Shown one piece after another: positions 36,586 to 48,970 of a stretch of 64,000 nucleotides of DNA. Origin of the DNA: Nymphaea colorata. Its lineage: Eukaryota; Streptophyta; Magnoliopsida; Nymphaeales; Nymphaeaceae. Position 1 is the stretch's first letter. Each line of letters starts with the position of its first letter. Below the pieces are notes generated by a model. The model did not search any database. It saw nothing but the letters and a program-made list of their open reading frames with translations, and had not been told where the DNA came from. The stretch covers positions 21,529,716 to 21,593,715 of the forward strand of contig NC_045144.1 in NCBI RefSeq assembly GCF_008831285.2. The letters are read 5' to 3'. Position numbers and translations under genes: made by a program.

Positions 36586-36683
36586 CCTATGTCACCTGAA
36601 TGCCGGGTGCGGGTGCGGGTGCCGGTGCGGCACATCTCAAAAAAATTAGGTGCGGCGGTGCGGTGAAAATATTTTATTAATAT

Positions 36684-36715
<32 letters not shown>

Positions 36716-37161
36716 TTTCGTAGAAATTGAATAACACAATTAAAATTATACATTTTTATGATAGTGGGAAAAAATCAAAAAAGAAATGTTTGAAAAAAAG
36801 GCAAAAAGATCGTTTTATGAAAGCCACCATTCTTTAGTCCTGTATCGTTTTTTTTTAAAGAGAAAAGAGAACATATAATATATCTATAAATGTATTAAAT
36901 TAGATGCAACGGCCGATAGGGATTTGATTTTGTGGATTTTTAATCTGATTTCATTCCGAAATCATATCCAGATCCAAACCATACACACAATAAACTTGGT
37001 TTGGATTTGGATTCGACTCGGAACTTGATCCAACTCCCTTGAGTGCGGTTTGGGTGCGCCTCATCGTCAGGTGCGGTTTGGGTGCGCACCTGGAGCGCAC
37101 CCGCACCCGAAACGCACCCGGTGCGGGTGCGAGCTCCTGGAAAATGCACCCGGTGCAGGTA
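36586..37161. mobile_element. Insert with GC-rich GGTGCGGGTGC ends
   Basis: Present in unit 1 but replaced by different sequence (39238-39351) in unit 2. The left end carries repeated GGGTGCGGGTGCCGGTGCGG. The right end has CGCACCCGGTGCGGGTGCG and GCACCCGGTGCAGG, so the ends are inversely related. The interior is AT-rich with an ATT triplet run near 36677-36712. It looks like a non-autonomous DNA element. No target duplication was established. Confidence 0.55.
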
Positions 37162-37185
37162 CCTACGTGTCGGGGAATCCGTCTT

Positions 37186-39371
37186 GCTACGCAACTCTGT
37201 CCACTCCAGCAGGGTGACAAGTCCACTCCACGTTTTGGAGGGAAGCGACGAAAGACCAGCTAGAAACGAAAACGTACCCTGTTTTTCAACCACACTACGT
37301 GCAAAGGCCACAGAGAGCAGCAAGGAAAGGGCAAGAAAGAGGAAAGGGAAACTTGCTTCATTGTGGATAGCAACTAGTTAGGGTGAATACCAACTGATGG
37401 ATGATGACTAGATGAGTGGAGAATGGCATGCTCTCAACGACCTATTTATGGGAGTGACATGATCGGACCGAGTCAAGATGTCTACCTTCCTAGAAAGAGA
37501 GAAAATTTAGTTGTCTTTAACTACTAGATCTACAGCGACAATCCTTTCACTATCCCAATTCCCATAGTTTCTTGAAAATTAATCTTTTGTCTATGCATCT
37601 TTCTTGCTTTTGCAAACTTGCGGGGTAAAAGGCCCTCAAACCATTAGTTGGACGAAGTTTTGATTACTGATTGATGAAATAATGGTGGGATCCTTGAGAT
37701 GAGATGGGTCGGGAGACCCACAACTGCCGGCTCGTGGCCTTTTAGCAGACTTTTCTCTGTTAGGAACAACACATAATAAACTCTCATCTCTCACTCTCAA
37801 GAGAAGGTTAGAAGCAACAAGGAACAAGACAACGATTTACGTGGTTCAGAGCAATAATCTCCTACGTTCACGGTCACACAGATCTCTTGTATTCTCTCTC
37901 TTCTATAAACACACAGAACAGACACACTCAAGCGGCGGCCATCCTCAAAACATAAGGATTAGGGTAAACCCGCATTTGTACAAAATAACATATATGTCCT
38001 TACATAAAGAGCCCTCAAACCATTAGTTGGACGAAGTTTTGATTACTGATTGATGAAATAATGGTGGGATCCTTGAGATGAGCGATGGGCCGGGAGACCC
38101 ACAACTGCCGGCTCGTGGCCTTTTAGCAGACTTTTCTCCTCCCAAATAACTTATGTCCTGACTTCTCTCTCCCCACTTGATGGCGGCTACCCTTGGCCGC
38201 TTTCGCCAATTGAATAAAGGCCTCCCACCTTTTTTTAGAAATACATGCATGGTGGGAAGTAGAAAATCGTCTTAGCATCATTGTACAAAATCTGACGTCA
38301 CAACTCTGTGAATGCATGTGGTTATCGACATATATTTTCTTGATCTTGTCCCTAGGGCCTCCTCCTCATATATTATCGTATACCAACAAATTTTTTTGCT
38401 CATTTTTCTAGAAAAAGAGTACATATGCATGTACCTAGAGCTTCTTGGACTTCTTATGTGAACTTCGTTAGGGAGTTGCAAATCATCTTTTGTTCATGCT
38501 CTTTACACATTTTGTTGCGCAGAACATGTTACCAACGTTTTCAATTTTTGCTAGTTTGAGTTACAATTCAAATTACTGTCTAAGAAAGAAAATGTAGAAC
38601 TTCTAGTGGTCTTTAGAGTTAATTAGATGCTTTACTTTGCCTTGTCGCTTAAAAGTGATTGATGATATTCCAGAACATGGAAACCTTCAGTTTATTGCTT
38701 TGCCTTTTTTTTTTTCGTTCACCTTTCTAGCAAGCTCGTTAACGATTTGCACTTGCGAGATGAACTATATAGCTGCCACAGGACGTAGAATTGTATAGTT
38801 AGTTTAATTTGGGGAACTAATATGAAAAGTAGACAAAGGTCATTATTTATTCCGACGCTTTAAAATGACTACATGGGGAAGGACTTCCACGTCATGAAAA
38901 ACTAAAGAAGGAGTCCTTAATATGCAGGTTGTGTTTTTGAATTTGTCAGTGAAAGAGACTTTTAGCGATGCGAGCATGAGCAAGTGCCGGTAAAACGTAT
39001 TGTTTTTTATCGACTGTGCAAAGTGGACGTCGGTAAAATGCTTTTTACTGACAATCAGTCTTGAACGTCAATAGAAGTGACATGTTTAGAGATGTTTTTG
39101 AGCTGGATGTCGGTAAAAGGTCAATGTCAGATGACATCTTAACGGCACCGTCGGAAAAGGCTACTTTCCACCGATGTTTTTTTTGGATGTCGTTAAAAAT
39201 GACATGTTTGTGGATGTTGATAAAAGTTCAACTTCAATGACATTCTAGCAGCAAGTGTGGATGAAGGCTACTTTCATCCTTCTGAACGTCAGTTGATATT
39301 TAAAGTCGGGAATTGGTAAAAGTTGCCTTTCACCGACATCTAGTTTTCCTACGTGTCGGGGAATCCGTCTT
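37186..39371. repeat. Tandem segmental duplication, unit 2
   Basis: Second unit, containing frameshifted locus 7, the LTR-like insert (about 37760-38010) and the upstream flank. It retains the original right end (AGTTGATATTTAAAGTCGG to CGTCTT at 39366-39371) that unit 1 lost to an insert. The right part carries GTCGGTAAAA and CACCGATGT words. Confidence 0.8.
37278..37361 (-). pseudogene. Cysteine-rich peptide locus 7, frameshifted lone exon 1
   Basis: Matches exon 1 of locus 6 from the ATG (37361) to the GTACGT donor (37277), with MKQVSLS at the start. About four bases are missing after codon 6, so the signal-peptide frame is lost downstream. No exon 2 follows: the intron piece ends at the duplication junction at 37185. 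It is a by-product of the tandem duplication, with the promoter (CATAAATA near 37442-37449) copied along. Not able to make the family product. Confidence 0.85.
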
Positions 39372-39409
39372 CTTTTATAATGTCTGCAAGTCTACCTTCA
39401 TAATATGCC

Positions 39410-40060
39410 TTTTGGTGGGGTCATCTGGCAATTCACAATAAGAATCCAACCCAAACTTTCACAATGAATCTAAATCCTGACTTGTAAACCAAATCTAAAC
39501 TGCATAAACTTTGAAAATATATGAACATTGTTCCTGAGATATTTAAAACTAATTATGATCCAAATCTGAATTTGATAATAATTATGATCCAAATCTGAAT
39601 TTGATAAGAGAATCTTAAATCTGAATCTGATCAATATCGTTCCTTGAATTTCCTAATTAAATATCAAAGTTTTCTTTTTTCATTTCTTTTCTGACTTCTT
39701 TGAAAAGTTTCTGTCGCATATGCACATGCAGTACAGCACGTGACGACATTAATGAACATCCACGACACAACACCCCACCCCATTCATGTTACAGAATGAC
39801 TGTGACGCTGATTGGAGACAAAATCGGAGACGAGTGGACCATCTACATCATCTCTTACTGTTGCAGCTGAATTACGTGGATGAAGCTTGCGTCAAGGACG
39901 AGCAGAAGGGTTCCACAAGTATATCTGATGAATAGCTGTAAGCTTAGAAGTGAATAGTCGATCACCACCGCCGAAGCTCTTCTTTAACCTACATGGCCCG
40001 CTGGCATCAGCCGTCCTTGTCTCTAGCGACCACCCGTCTCCATTCACATGGAGAACCCAT
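39410..40060. repeat. Repeat block R3, copy
   Basis: Closest to the copy at 21560-22330: CATATGCACATGCAGTACAG, GTTACAGAATGACTGTGACG, GGATGAAGCTTGCGTCAAGG, GCCCGCTGGCATCAG. Followed by a poly-T/poly-A stretch at 40073-40120 and R4-like sequence to about 40480. Confidence 0.7.
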
Positions 40061-40559
40061 AAGTGTGTCTGCTTTTTTTTTTTTTCTTTTTCAAAAACCT
40101 TTGCCAAAAAAAAAAAAAAATTGGTCAAAAATCCAATGCGAAATCGCTGTGGGGTCCTAATTCCTCCATTTCCTTTTTTGTCCATCCATTAATATTATTG
40201 ATTGGTAGTCTATTTAGCCATTTTTATAAGTTGTTAGCCATTTTTATAAGTTGCTGACTGCTACGGGCCAGCTGGGTCATTATAGTGATGTCGGCTATAA
40301 GGGTACTTTCATCCATAGGTTTTTAATTTTTTTACCATCTTTCAGCCATCCATGGCATACTTGGCTATATCCATGACATACATGGCTATATATTTGACTT
40401 GATCGAAATTATTTGAGCTATATATTAGACTTGATCGGAATTATTTGGGCCGTCCATTACAAGGAGACCGACCCATGAATATTAGTTTATAAAAGCAAAT
40501 TGTTTTTTCAAAAGTACTCTAAAATACCTTTCGAGGAAAATAAAAAGGGTAACACATGT

Positions 40560-40562
<3 letters not shown>

Positions 40563-40612
<50 letters not shown>

Positions 40613-40613
40613 T
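40563..40613. repeat. (TA)n(TG)n microsatellite
   Basis: A TA run of about 38 bp is followed by a TG run. Confidence 0.95.
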
Positions 40614-40887
40614 GATCTGTGTGTTTGTCCACGTGTGTATCATAAAAAAGCAAACTGAAGTATTCAAACATAAAACATATTTTATTTCATTGCAGAAGGA
40701 AACACGATAGAAGCAAGCAAGCATTGCTTGTCAGTTGTCGCTAACAAGAAGAAGAAGTAGGAAAGGCGCACCCTACATGCAAGCTGTCTTAGCAGACAAT
40801 AAGCATGCTCGTTTTATTATTTAGATGCACCATAAGCTACTGCTATCATCATGATGAAGACAATAACAGATCAGAAATGAGAAGGTT

Positions 40888-41674
40888 TCAGTTTGCAATG
40901 GATGATATCCTGTTAGGGACAGCATGAGCATTCACGAACGCAGTATACTCCTCAACATTGCAGCAAAGATGGTAGCCGCAGCATCTCGGTACCGGAGCAG
41001 CAGCTCTCACCATATCCGCAGCATCGACCATTGTGGCAACTGACTCCACAAAGAAGATCGCCTGTCGCCTGCTTTTCGTCTGCATCCATAGCCATAACGA
41101 TCAGGAAAGTGGTCACCCAATCAGTAAATCGCATGCATGTCTAGATGCAAGAATGGCACAATACTGTGGACTGGGAGGTCACATACGTAACTCGAGCAAG
41201 TGGTCCGGTTAATATGATTGTGGGCATGTTTGGATGCATGCTAGGAAAGGCATTTTGCCTCCAAAACATTTGGATACAAGTAGAAAACTCTAAGGAGCAT
41301 ACATGCATCATTGAGCATACCAATCTGCGTGCTCATGTGCATGTGCGTGTGTGGTTGCATTAAGAGAGATAGAGAGATCTCGAGAGGAGGTTTTGATCGG
41401 ATCACCACTACTTAAAAAACAACCACAAGTTTGTTCTTGTCGGCCTTTCATCAAGCAACTCTATCATGCATGCAGTAGGCGGTTCGACGCCAACCAGCTG
41501 CTTGACGTGATCTAATCTACTTTCTCTTCTTTTTTTTGGTGGGGTAAGGTGTTGGAGAGAGGAGAGAAGCAAAAGAAGACTAAAGAAGGAAACGTACTTT
41601 GTTTTTCAACCACATCACTTGCCGAAGCTACAGAGAGCGGCAATAAAGAGGACGGAGAAGGAAGCTTGCTTCAT
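40888..41674 (-). pseudogene. Cysteine-rich peptide locus 8, doubly frameshifted
   Basis: Closest to locus 5. Exon 1 (41674-41598) begins MKQASFSVLF, but about 11 bases are missing from the Leu-rich core, so the frame ends in a stop before EKQ. The intron is 41597-41080. Exon 2 (41079-40888) has the first cysteines intact (GVS, HNGR, GYGES loops). A net 20-base deletion then removes one CC pair and shifts the frame; the later CC motif, EYTAFVNAHAVP and tail continue in another frame. The promoter segment with the TATA box seen in locus 5 is also missing. Three independent lesions make this a clear pseudogene. AATAAA is still present at 40813-40818. Confidence 0.88.
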
Positions 41675-41819
41675 TGTGAATACAAATTGCTTCACAGTTG
41701 CTAGAGGAAGAGTGGATGGGTGATAAGACTAAGACGAAGCAGTTAAATCTAAATCTTATCAGATTTCTTTTGAAAAGTTTTTGTCGGATGTGGATGAGAA
41801 GTAGAGCACAAGACTGGAT

Positions 41820-42044
41820 GCATAACACCCCGCCTCATTAATGTTACTGGAAACAACCAAATTACTTATATGTGCCCCCTCCTTTACCTTCACCCTTTAA
41901 TGGCTCTGTACTGAGTATAACCAGGTTCGGCAGATCCTGGTGTCTGCAATGAAACAAACACGTCCCCTTATCCCTTTTTTCTCTCTCTTCTATCTCGAAG
42001 GCTACCCGCCAGAAGTGGCCAGCTCGCATCACCGGTTCTCATTA

Positions 42045-42109
<65 letters not shown>

Positions 42110-42730
42110 CATAGAGAAGATCCATCCCCCTTCACGTGGAGAAGACCCAGTCACCTCACCATCATTGGCCTTATCCATGGCTGGCCTTCTCAACGGCGCT
42201 CTGTCTTCCCCTCACGGCTCACACACACACACACATACACTCTCTCCCTTCTCTGTATATTGACCTCCCGTTTTCATGTTTTATTGGAAAGGGTTAGCAC
42301 AGTATGTCTTTGATAAATTCCTGTTTAGGAATGTCATTGAAGTTTGAATCCTGCTATTGCTACCTACACGAGATTTGGGGAACTGATAGAATATTGCACT
42401 TAACTTGTTTGATGGAATGCCTCACAAGCGTGTTGTCTCATCGAACTTGCAGATTATGGGCTATGTGAAACGCAAGGATATGAATTCTGCAATGATTGTA
42501 TGAATATTGGTTCCTTGTTTCAATGTTATTCTGGTGTTCTAACACGGGCTGTTTTTGTTTTTCTATTTGTTTTGGCTTTTTTAAAACCAAGAAGAATGCA
42601 CTTCGAAAATGGAAATAGGAGGAGGACTACATGTTATGAAAAGTCCTCATTTTCAAATAAAAACATGCATTGATGGTGAACAGTTCTGAAAATTTGCGAA
42701 CTGTAGAAACGGGTGCTGATTGTGGTTCCT
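41820..42730. repeat. Repeat blocks R3 (part) and R5, copy 3
   Basis: R3-like words to 42045 (TTACTGGAAACAACC, GGCCAGCTCGCATCACCGG), a (CT)n run at 42051-42107, CTTCACGTGGAGAAG and CATGGCTGG, then R5 from about 42270 (CTTTGATAAATTCC, GAATCCTGCTATTGCTACC, GTGAAACGCAAGG). Non-coding. Confidence 0.75.
42051..42107. repeat. (CT)n microsatellite, about 28 units
   Basis: Uninterrupted CT dinucleotides. Confidence 0.97.
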
Positions 42731-42794
42731 CGTTATCTTTTGTGAGGACAAAAGTATGATTAATTAAGTGGTATTATAGTCACATGCTGGTGAA

Positions 42795-43350
42795 AAATAA
42801 TGCATTGACCATGATCTCTTTTAGCATTCTAAAACGGAAAATATCACGAGCACCTTGAATACCGTTAAGTTGTTTCCACAGTCGTATCAATTAATAAAAG
42901 GTGTGCGCACCTATGTTGTTGTTGCGAGCAAGATGCTCACGCTCTGTTATCACCGTCTGTTAGTTAGTGAAGGCTCACCCTCCCTTCCTTTCTGTGTTAA
43001 CACGCACAAACATATTCCGCAAGCTGTAAAAGATAAAAATGGAAAGTTCAACTTTCTTTATATATCCAATTTTAATATGTACAGGTGAAACAATAGCTAG
43101 TGATTGGCCACCCATCAGTGGGAAAAGACATTTAACTTTGTATCTTTCATTATAGAGATGTCGGGTGTCAGGCTAACTCAGTCCTGCCTAGCTAAGTGGG
43201 GGAAGGTACATGTGGGTTTGTATGGACATTTCCCACACAAACCCACAAAAGATATTTATTTGCATGTTACTATCTTTTACAGCCCAGTTTGCTTTATTTA
43301 CATATGTATTAGCATCCGCTGACTCTTTCCATGGTTTTGCTGAGTATTTT
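42795..43350. repeat. Repeat block R4, copy
   Basis: Matches 27385-28215 almost word for word in its right half (CAGTGGGAAAAGACATTTAA, GTACATGTGGGTTTGTATGG, GATATTTATTTGCATG). Confidence 0.75.
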
Positions 43351-43598
43351 GATCTTCTTATACATTATATTTGTGAGCCTGCATATGTTTCTATGCACGT
43401 GTGCGTAGGTTTTAGATGAAACAAAGGCAACTGAAGTAATTAAACATAAAACATATTTTATTTCATTGCACAAGTACACCCAGACGAGAGAAGAAAACAC
43501 CGGTTCTGGTTCTTGCAAACAACAAGAACTTGGAAATGCACACCCTGCATGCAAGCTGTGCTAGCAGACAAGAAGGTGGCCGCAGAGATAAGAAGGTT

Positions 43599-44047
43599 TC
43601 AGTTTGCAAGGCCTGCTCTCCTGGCAGGGACAGCGTGAGCATTCACGAACGCAGTATACTCCTCAACGTTGCAGCAAAGAAGGTGGCCGCAGCATCGCTG
43701 ACTTGGTCGGCAGCATCCAGTACCGGAGCAGCAGCTCTCACCATATCCGCATCCAAGACCACCGGGGCACGGCCTCCACATGAGAATATCGCCTGTCGCT
43801 TGCTTTTCGTCTGCATCCATTGCCATAATGATCAGGAAAGTGGTCGGCCAATCAATTAATCACATGCATGTCTAGATGCACAAATTGCACAATATTGTGG
43901 GTGCACCAACAAGTGGCATGCTCATGTGCATGTGCGTGTGTGTTGCATTAGAGAGATTAAGAGATCGGGAAATGCGGTATATATCGGATCAACTATATCA
44001 TGAAGTTGCCGGTTCGACGCCAATAACATCGCCAACTGCGTGACGTG

Positions 44048-44091
<44 letters not shown>

Positions 44092-44215
44092 TTTGGTAGA
44101 GTTGGTGGGAGATAGAGTTAAACATACTTTGTTTTTTAACCCCATCACTTGCCAAAGCTACAGAGAGCAGCAAGAGAAAGGCAAGAAAGACGATGGAGAA
44201 GGAAGCTGTCTTCAT
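43599..44215 (-). CDS. Secreted peptide with 10-Cys variant core, locus 9 (99 aa)
   Basis: Exons 44215-44128 and 43810-43599; intron 44127-43811, which includes a (TA)n run at 44052-44087. Exon 1 gives MKTASFSIVF, a Leu core and SVALA, then SDGVKKQ. Both exons are open in the family phase. The core has changed at its start: where paralogues read CGVSCHNGRCC this reads MWRPCPGGLGC, so the first and third cysteines (positions 40 and 49) are gone while 44, 50 and all later CC pairs remain. Losing exactly these two is what removal of one disulfide would look like if the pairing follows granulins (Cys1-Cys3). Immediately past the stop, the 3' flank is shortened by about 90 bases, removing the AATAAA present in sister loci. 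It may be functional with five disulfides, or in early decay. Confidence 0.62.
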
Positions 44216-44275
44216 TGTGAATACCAAGTGCTGGAGCAAAACTCGATGGGTGCGGAATGGCATCCTTCGATGATG

Positions 44276-44283
44276 TATTTATA
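44276..44283 (-). promoter_or_regulatory. TATA box of locus 9
   Basis: TATAAATA on the minus strand, 61-68 bases before the ATG. Confidence 0.65.
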
Positions 44284-44533
44284 GGGATGGCATGAGAAGT
44301 GTGGTTGAGTTAATCCATGCATGATTAATAATCCATCCTTTCGTACACTAAACCAATGCGCGGTGCCATTGACTCCTAGTCATGCCGCCATGTTTTTGTT
44401 CAGTTTGTGGCTGGAATTCAATCTCATTCTTCGATTAGTTTTGAGCCTTTCATACGCTATCCCATGCTTGATAAGTATGCGTCCTCGAACAGAACACCAT
44501 CCCAATTCGTACTGTTATTTCATCTCTCTCTAT

Positions 44534-44586
<53 letters not shown>

Positions 44587-45018
44587 TTTTGAAAATTTTC
44601 GGTTTGTCCTGTAAAAATTTAAAAAAATATGTTGGAGTTCAATCCCAAATGATAATTTTTTTTGGATCCGCTGGATTTGAATCCATATACCTTTAATCGT
44701 ATTCGCTTTTTGGATATTCACATTCGAAATCTGATTTTTATAATGACATTTTAATCAGTATCTGAATGTTGAACTGAACCTTATCGATCTTCAAAATGCA
44801 AGAGTATTAGATATCGAACATTTAATTAAAACTAAATCTCATCTAAATCTGAATTTGATAAGATATTTGTGTATATCAGAATCCTAATCTGAACAGAAGC
44901 CATCTTTTAAAGTTGAATATGGCCAGATTTCTTAATTGGATATTAAGTGTTTTTCATTTATATTTTTTTTAGAACAGGTTAGTCGGGCATCAAATACAAA
45001 TTTGAGATAGTGACATCC

Positions 45019-45050
<32 letters not shown>

Positions 45051-45904
45051 ATTAAATCAAAATATAAAACGGAAAAGATTGCCTGCAACATGAATCGGAA
45101 CTCTTGATTTCTAAGAAGGAAGGGATTTATGGGATCTAGGATTATCGGCCCATAGCTCTTTGGAACTCTCTATACAAGTTTATTGTGAAATTCCTCACCC
45201 GTTTGAAGAAGAATATGCAATTAAGCCTCAATTAAGCCTAGGCATCATGCCCGGGCAGGCTCCATAACATATCGAGCCGGCCCGGATCATTTTTCATATT
45301 ATTTATATTTAATAATGATATATATTATATTATTAAAAAATTTATTTTAACCAGGCCGGGGGTGTCGGACCAGTCCGATGCCCAGGCCTATCTGCAGTCC
45401 TGATCTCAGGGCTTCAACGGGACGGAAGAACTCTAGTCTGCGTATATATTTGTGAATTAATTAATACATAAACATTGAATATATTCATTAATTAACTCAT
45501 GCACATGCATATTCATTTGCTAATCCTGGATTAATGCCTACCACTAATGCCACTTATATAGACAATATCAGAATTTTTGAAACTTAAGTGTAAATATTTA
45601 TTTATAAGTATGTTAATATTTTTTTGCTGATTGATCTGACTTATTGGATGTAACTTTTTAATACATAGTTTCATATATTCGCTCCTGCTTGACTCTTGGC
45701 ATATCTTTTGCACCCGCTGATAACTGTTGTTCTGGCAAGAGTTCACAAATTTGTCATCTAAGACTTGGTAAAGCAGCAAGAACAGTTTGACTGTTTCATG
45801 AATCTACCTCGAAATAAAGATTTATTCAAAAGATCGTGGCACATACATAAAATACTCGCGTTCCATAAATATACTCCAATCAATTCATGGGGCACTCACA
45901 GTAT
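44284..45904. other. Non-coding stretch with AT repeats and a GC-rich MITE candidate
   Basis: (TA)n at 44533-44582 and 45019-45045. 44700-45020 (CTTCAAAATGCAAGAG, GACATCCATATATAT) matches 49980-50230. At about 45232-45400, CCTAGGCATCATGCCCGGGC and a GCCGGCCCGG word face CAGGCCGGGGGTGTCGG and GATGCCCAGGCC, an inverted arrangement like the larger element at 46380. No gene. Confidence 0.55.
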
Positions 45905-47110
45905 GGCCTTGATGAGGGCCATTTGGCGATTCACAATAAGAATCTAATTCAAATAGGATTTTAAGATTCACAAATGAATCCGAATCTTGACTTGTAAAGC
46001 CAATGTACACTGCATACATACAACCTTCAAAATATATAAACAGTCGATTTGAGAAATTTAAAACTAATTATGATCCAAATCTGAATCTGATCGGATAAAC
46101 TTAAATCCCAATATGATGAGATGTCATTCTTGAATTTGAATTCGTTTGGAGTTCCCAATTAAACATCAAATTTTTTAATGTCTGATTTATTTTGAAAAGT
46201 TTACATCAGATATGCCCAATTCCAGCTTTTCGTGACGCTGGATTGTTGGATTGTGACATAATTTGTAAGGTAGATGTCGGCTAAGTCGAGGACCAGCATC
46301 ACCCTTCCCATTATTTTTCCTCTCATTTTTTTTTCTCTCTCTCATTATTTTTCCCCTCTCTCTCTCTCTCCCTCTCTCTTAAAGGTGGGCACCAGGCCGG
46401 GCCACCGCCGGGTACCCGATACCCAGCCCGCCTTGTGCCCGAACCCTGAAAAAACCGGCCCGGGAAAAACTGTTAACGGGTCGAGTCCGAGCCTGATATG
46501 CCGGCCCGGGTCAGCTCTGGCCCGGCCCGTTAAAAATTAAAATATAATTTTTTAAAATTTTTTAATTTTAATATTATATATTTATCATTAATAAATACTA
46601 ATTTTTTTTAAAAAATATTTTATAAATTAAACATAATATTATTTTATTATAACCGAGCCGGGCCGGGCCCGGACTCATGTTTCATATATCCGGGCCCGGC
46701 CCGGCCCGACCCGTTAAATATCCGGGCCGGGCCCGGGCCCAGGCCCGACCCAGCGGCCCGTCGGGCCGTTCCCGACGGTTCTTTATCGGGCCGGGCCGGG
46801 CCGATGCCCACCCTTACTCTCTCAATAGCGACCACCCATCTCCCTTCACGTGGACAAGACACCACCATTATTGTCCTTTATCCCCCTTGGCCGCTCACAT
46901 ACACACTCTCTCTCCCTATATATGCACACATATACGTACATATTTACACATACGTACATATTTACACACACATATCCCTACACACTTACATAAAAAATCG
47001 TATGGTAGTTTTAGCCATTTAAAGTGTAACTCTGCTCACTCACTTGAACCCTCTTTTATCCGTTGTAATGGAAAATTGAAAGACAAACATTGACAAAAAA
47101 AAAAGTAATC
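45905..47110. repeat. Repeat block R3, copy split by a MITE
   Basis: R3 words before (GGGCCATTTGGCGATTCAC, TTTGAGAAATTTAAAAC, ATATGCCCAATTCCAG) and after (GACCACCCATCTCCCTTCAC) the element at 46380-46816, ending in ATACGTACATATTTACACA-type repeats. Non-coding. Confidence 0.65.
46380..46816. mobile_element. GC-rich hAT-like MITE
   Basis: The left end TAAAGGTGGGCACC and right end GATGCCCACCCTTA are inverted repeats (12 of 14 bases). Both arms are packed with GGCCCGG/CCGGGCC words, making the arms long and self-complementary around an AT-rich centre (46540-46650). Flanks CTCTCTCT and CTCTCTCA fit an 8-bp target duplication, but lie in a CT-rich tract. Inserted in an R3 copy (R3 words resume at 46825, AGCGACCACCCATCTCCC). 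No transposase. Confidence 0.75.
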
Positions 47111-48043
47111 GATGTTTTCATTATCCAATATCGGTAATAGACATGGATCTAATTTTGAACTGAATTCGATTGAAATCGATCTTCAAACTGCAAGAGCATT
47201 AGATATCAAATATTTATTTATCACCATATGCATCATCCCCTCCTCTCTTGGTTTAAGATACATATATTATCAGAAAACGGGTCAATATTTTACAGCATCT
47301 ATGCGCTCACTTTTCGTGAGTTTTACTGATGGAATTCGTGATTGGCATGAAACGTACATGGTGACATAATTTATACCCGTGAATTCTATCACTTATAATT
47401 TATAAATGCGGCGAGCAGCGAGCTTCTTTTCACTGTGCTTCGACTTGGCAACTGTGGGTTCATGAAATTCCTTATTTTTGATTAATTTCTTTGCCCATAA
47501 GAGTAGAATAGCCATTTCAAGTACATTGTCGTGACACTTTTTTTTTCTGTGAATTATTTTTATTCAAAAAAGTTGTTATTTGAATTTGTCAAATGTTATG
47601 CTTCACATGTAAATAAATTAATATGTGAACTGGGTAGTAACAAGTGTTTGAAACCTACGTGAAAAAGAGCTTGAGTATGTGAACTCAATCCGAATGCACG
47701 GCAACATGATTATTAATAATTCACTTACCAAAAATTAAAACTCCGGACCATATTTTTCTTCATCAATCATGCAAGTAATGATCACACCACTCAGAACTCA
47801 TTTGTAACTGAATTATGCACATTTATAAGATTAATTGGTAAAAAAATCATCAGTTTACTGTATGACAAATTTTGTTATATGGTTAAAAGGTAAAAATCTA
47901 TCACTTAAAAATAGTCATTACAGAAGCATTAATTATGGTTTATAGAGTGGCAACAGTTTGCAATTAATGTCTTTACCATTTTGTAACTATCCATGGCGTA
48001 TTTGGCAAAATATAGGACCATCGATTATAAGGACATCAAGCAT
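47111..48043. other. Unassigned AT-rich stretch
   Basis: No gene, RNA or element recognised. A short segment near 47278-47320 matches 28530-28570, and CTATCCATGGCGTATTTGGC near 47985 is R4-like. Confidence 0.5.
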
Positions 48044-48092
48044 GAAAATTGAGCAATAAAAGCAAACTGTTCAAGGGAGGATAGAAAGAAAA

Positions 48093-48165
<73 letters not shown>

Positions 48166-48600
48166 AAAAATTGAATGGTGACTCTGCCTTTTAAAAATCA
48201 TTTAACCATCTAATCTCCACCACTGGATACAACATGACAGACAACTAAGAAAAAAATCTAGAGAAAAAAGTTATGAATATTTTTGTTATCTAATATTAGT
48301 TTACTCATTTCTCTCATTATTTTTATCTCAACTATCTATTTGTAACTGAAATTGAGCTATACAAGCAAACTGTTTAAGGGAGGATAGAAAGAAAAAGATA
48401 TATATATATATATGTGTGTGTGAAAAATTGAATGGTGACTCTACCTTTTTAAAATCATTTAACCATCTAATCTCCACCATTGGATACAACATGACAGACA
48501 ACTAAGAAAAAATCTAGAGAAAAAAGTTATGAATATTTTTGTCATCTAATATTACTTTACTCATTTCTCTCATTATTTTTATCTCAACTATCTATTTGTT
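48044..48600. repeat. Tandem duplication of about 300 bp, each with (TA)n(TG)n
   Basis: AAGCAAACTGTTCAAGGGAGG, a TA/TG run, TGAAAAATTGAATGGTGACTC, CATCTAATCTCCACCA and ATCTCAACTATCTATTTG appear at 48061-48345 and again at 48364-48600. The first copy's TA/TG run (48096-48165) is much longer than the second (48398-48422). Confidence 0.9.
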
Positions 48601-48970
48601 TTAAATCAACAGGCTTGTTTGTATTATTGGGTGATTCTATTAGACAAGAGTCATCATTCATTCGATCATATATATATATATATATAGTGTGGGTTTTAGA
48701 TGAAACAAAGGCAATAGAAGTAATAAAGATAAAACATATTTTATTCCATTGCACAAGTACACACATACGACAGACAAAAACAGTGGTTCTGGTTCTTGCA
48801 AAAACACTGGTTATGGTTTTTGCAAACAACAAGAACTAGGAAATGCAGACCCTGCATGCATGCAGGCTGTCTTAGCAGACAATAAGCATGCTCGCTTTAT
48901 TATTTAGATGCACCAAAAGTTACTGCTATCATCATTATGAAGACGATAACAGATCAGAAATGAGAAGCTT

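Larger units (their letters stand above)
34517..37185. repeat. Tandem segmental duplication, unit 1
   Basis: Runs from inside the locus 6 intron through its exon 1, promoter and upstream flank to a junction at CGTCTT (37180-37185). Nearly identical to unit 2 (37186-39371) outside two differences: an inserted GC-ended segment at 36586-37161, and a small difference in the intron piece. See the findings for the junction. Confidence 0.8.
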
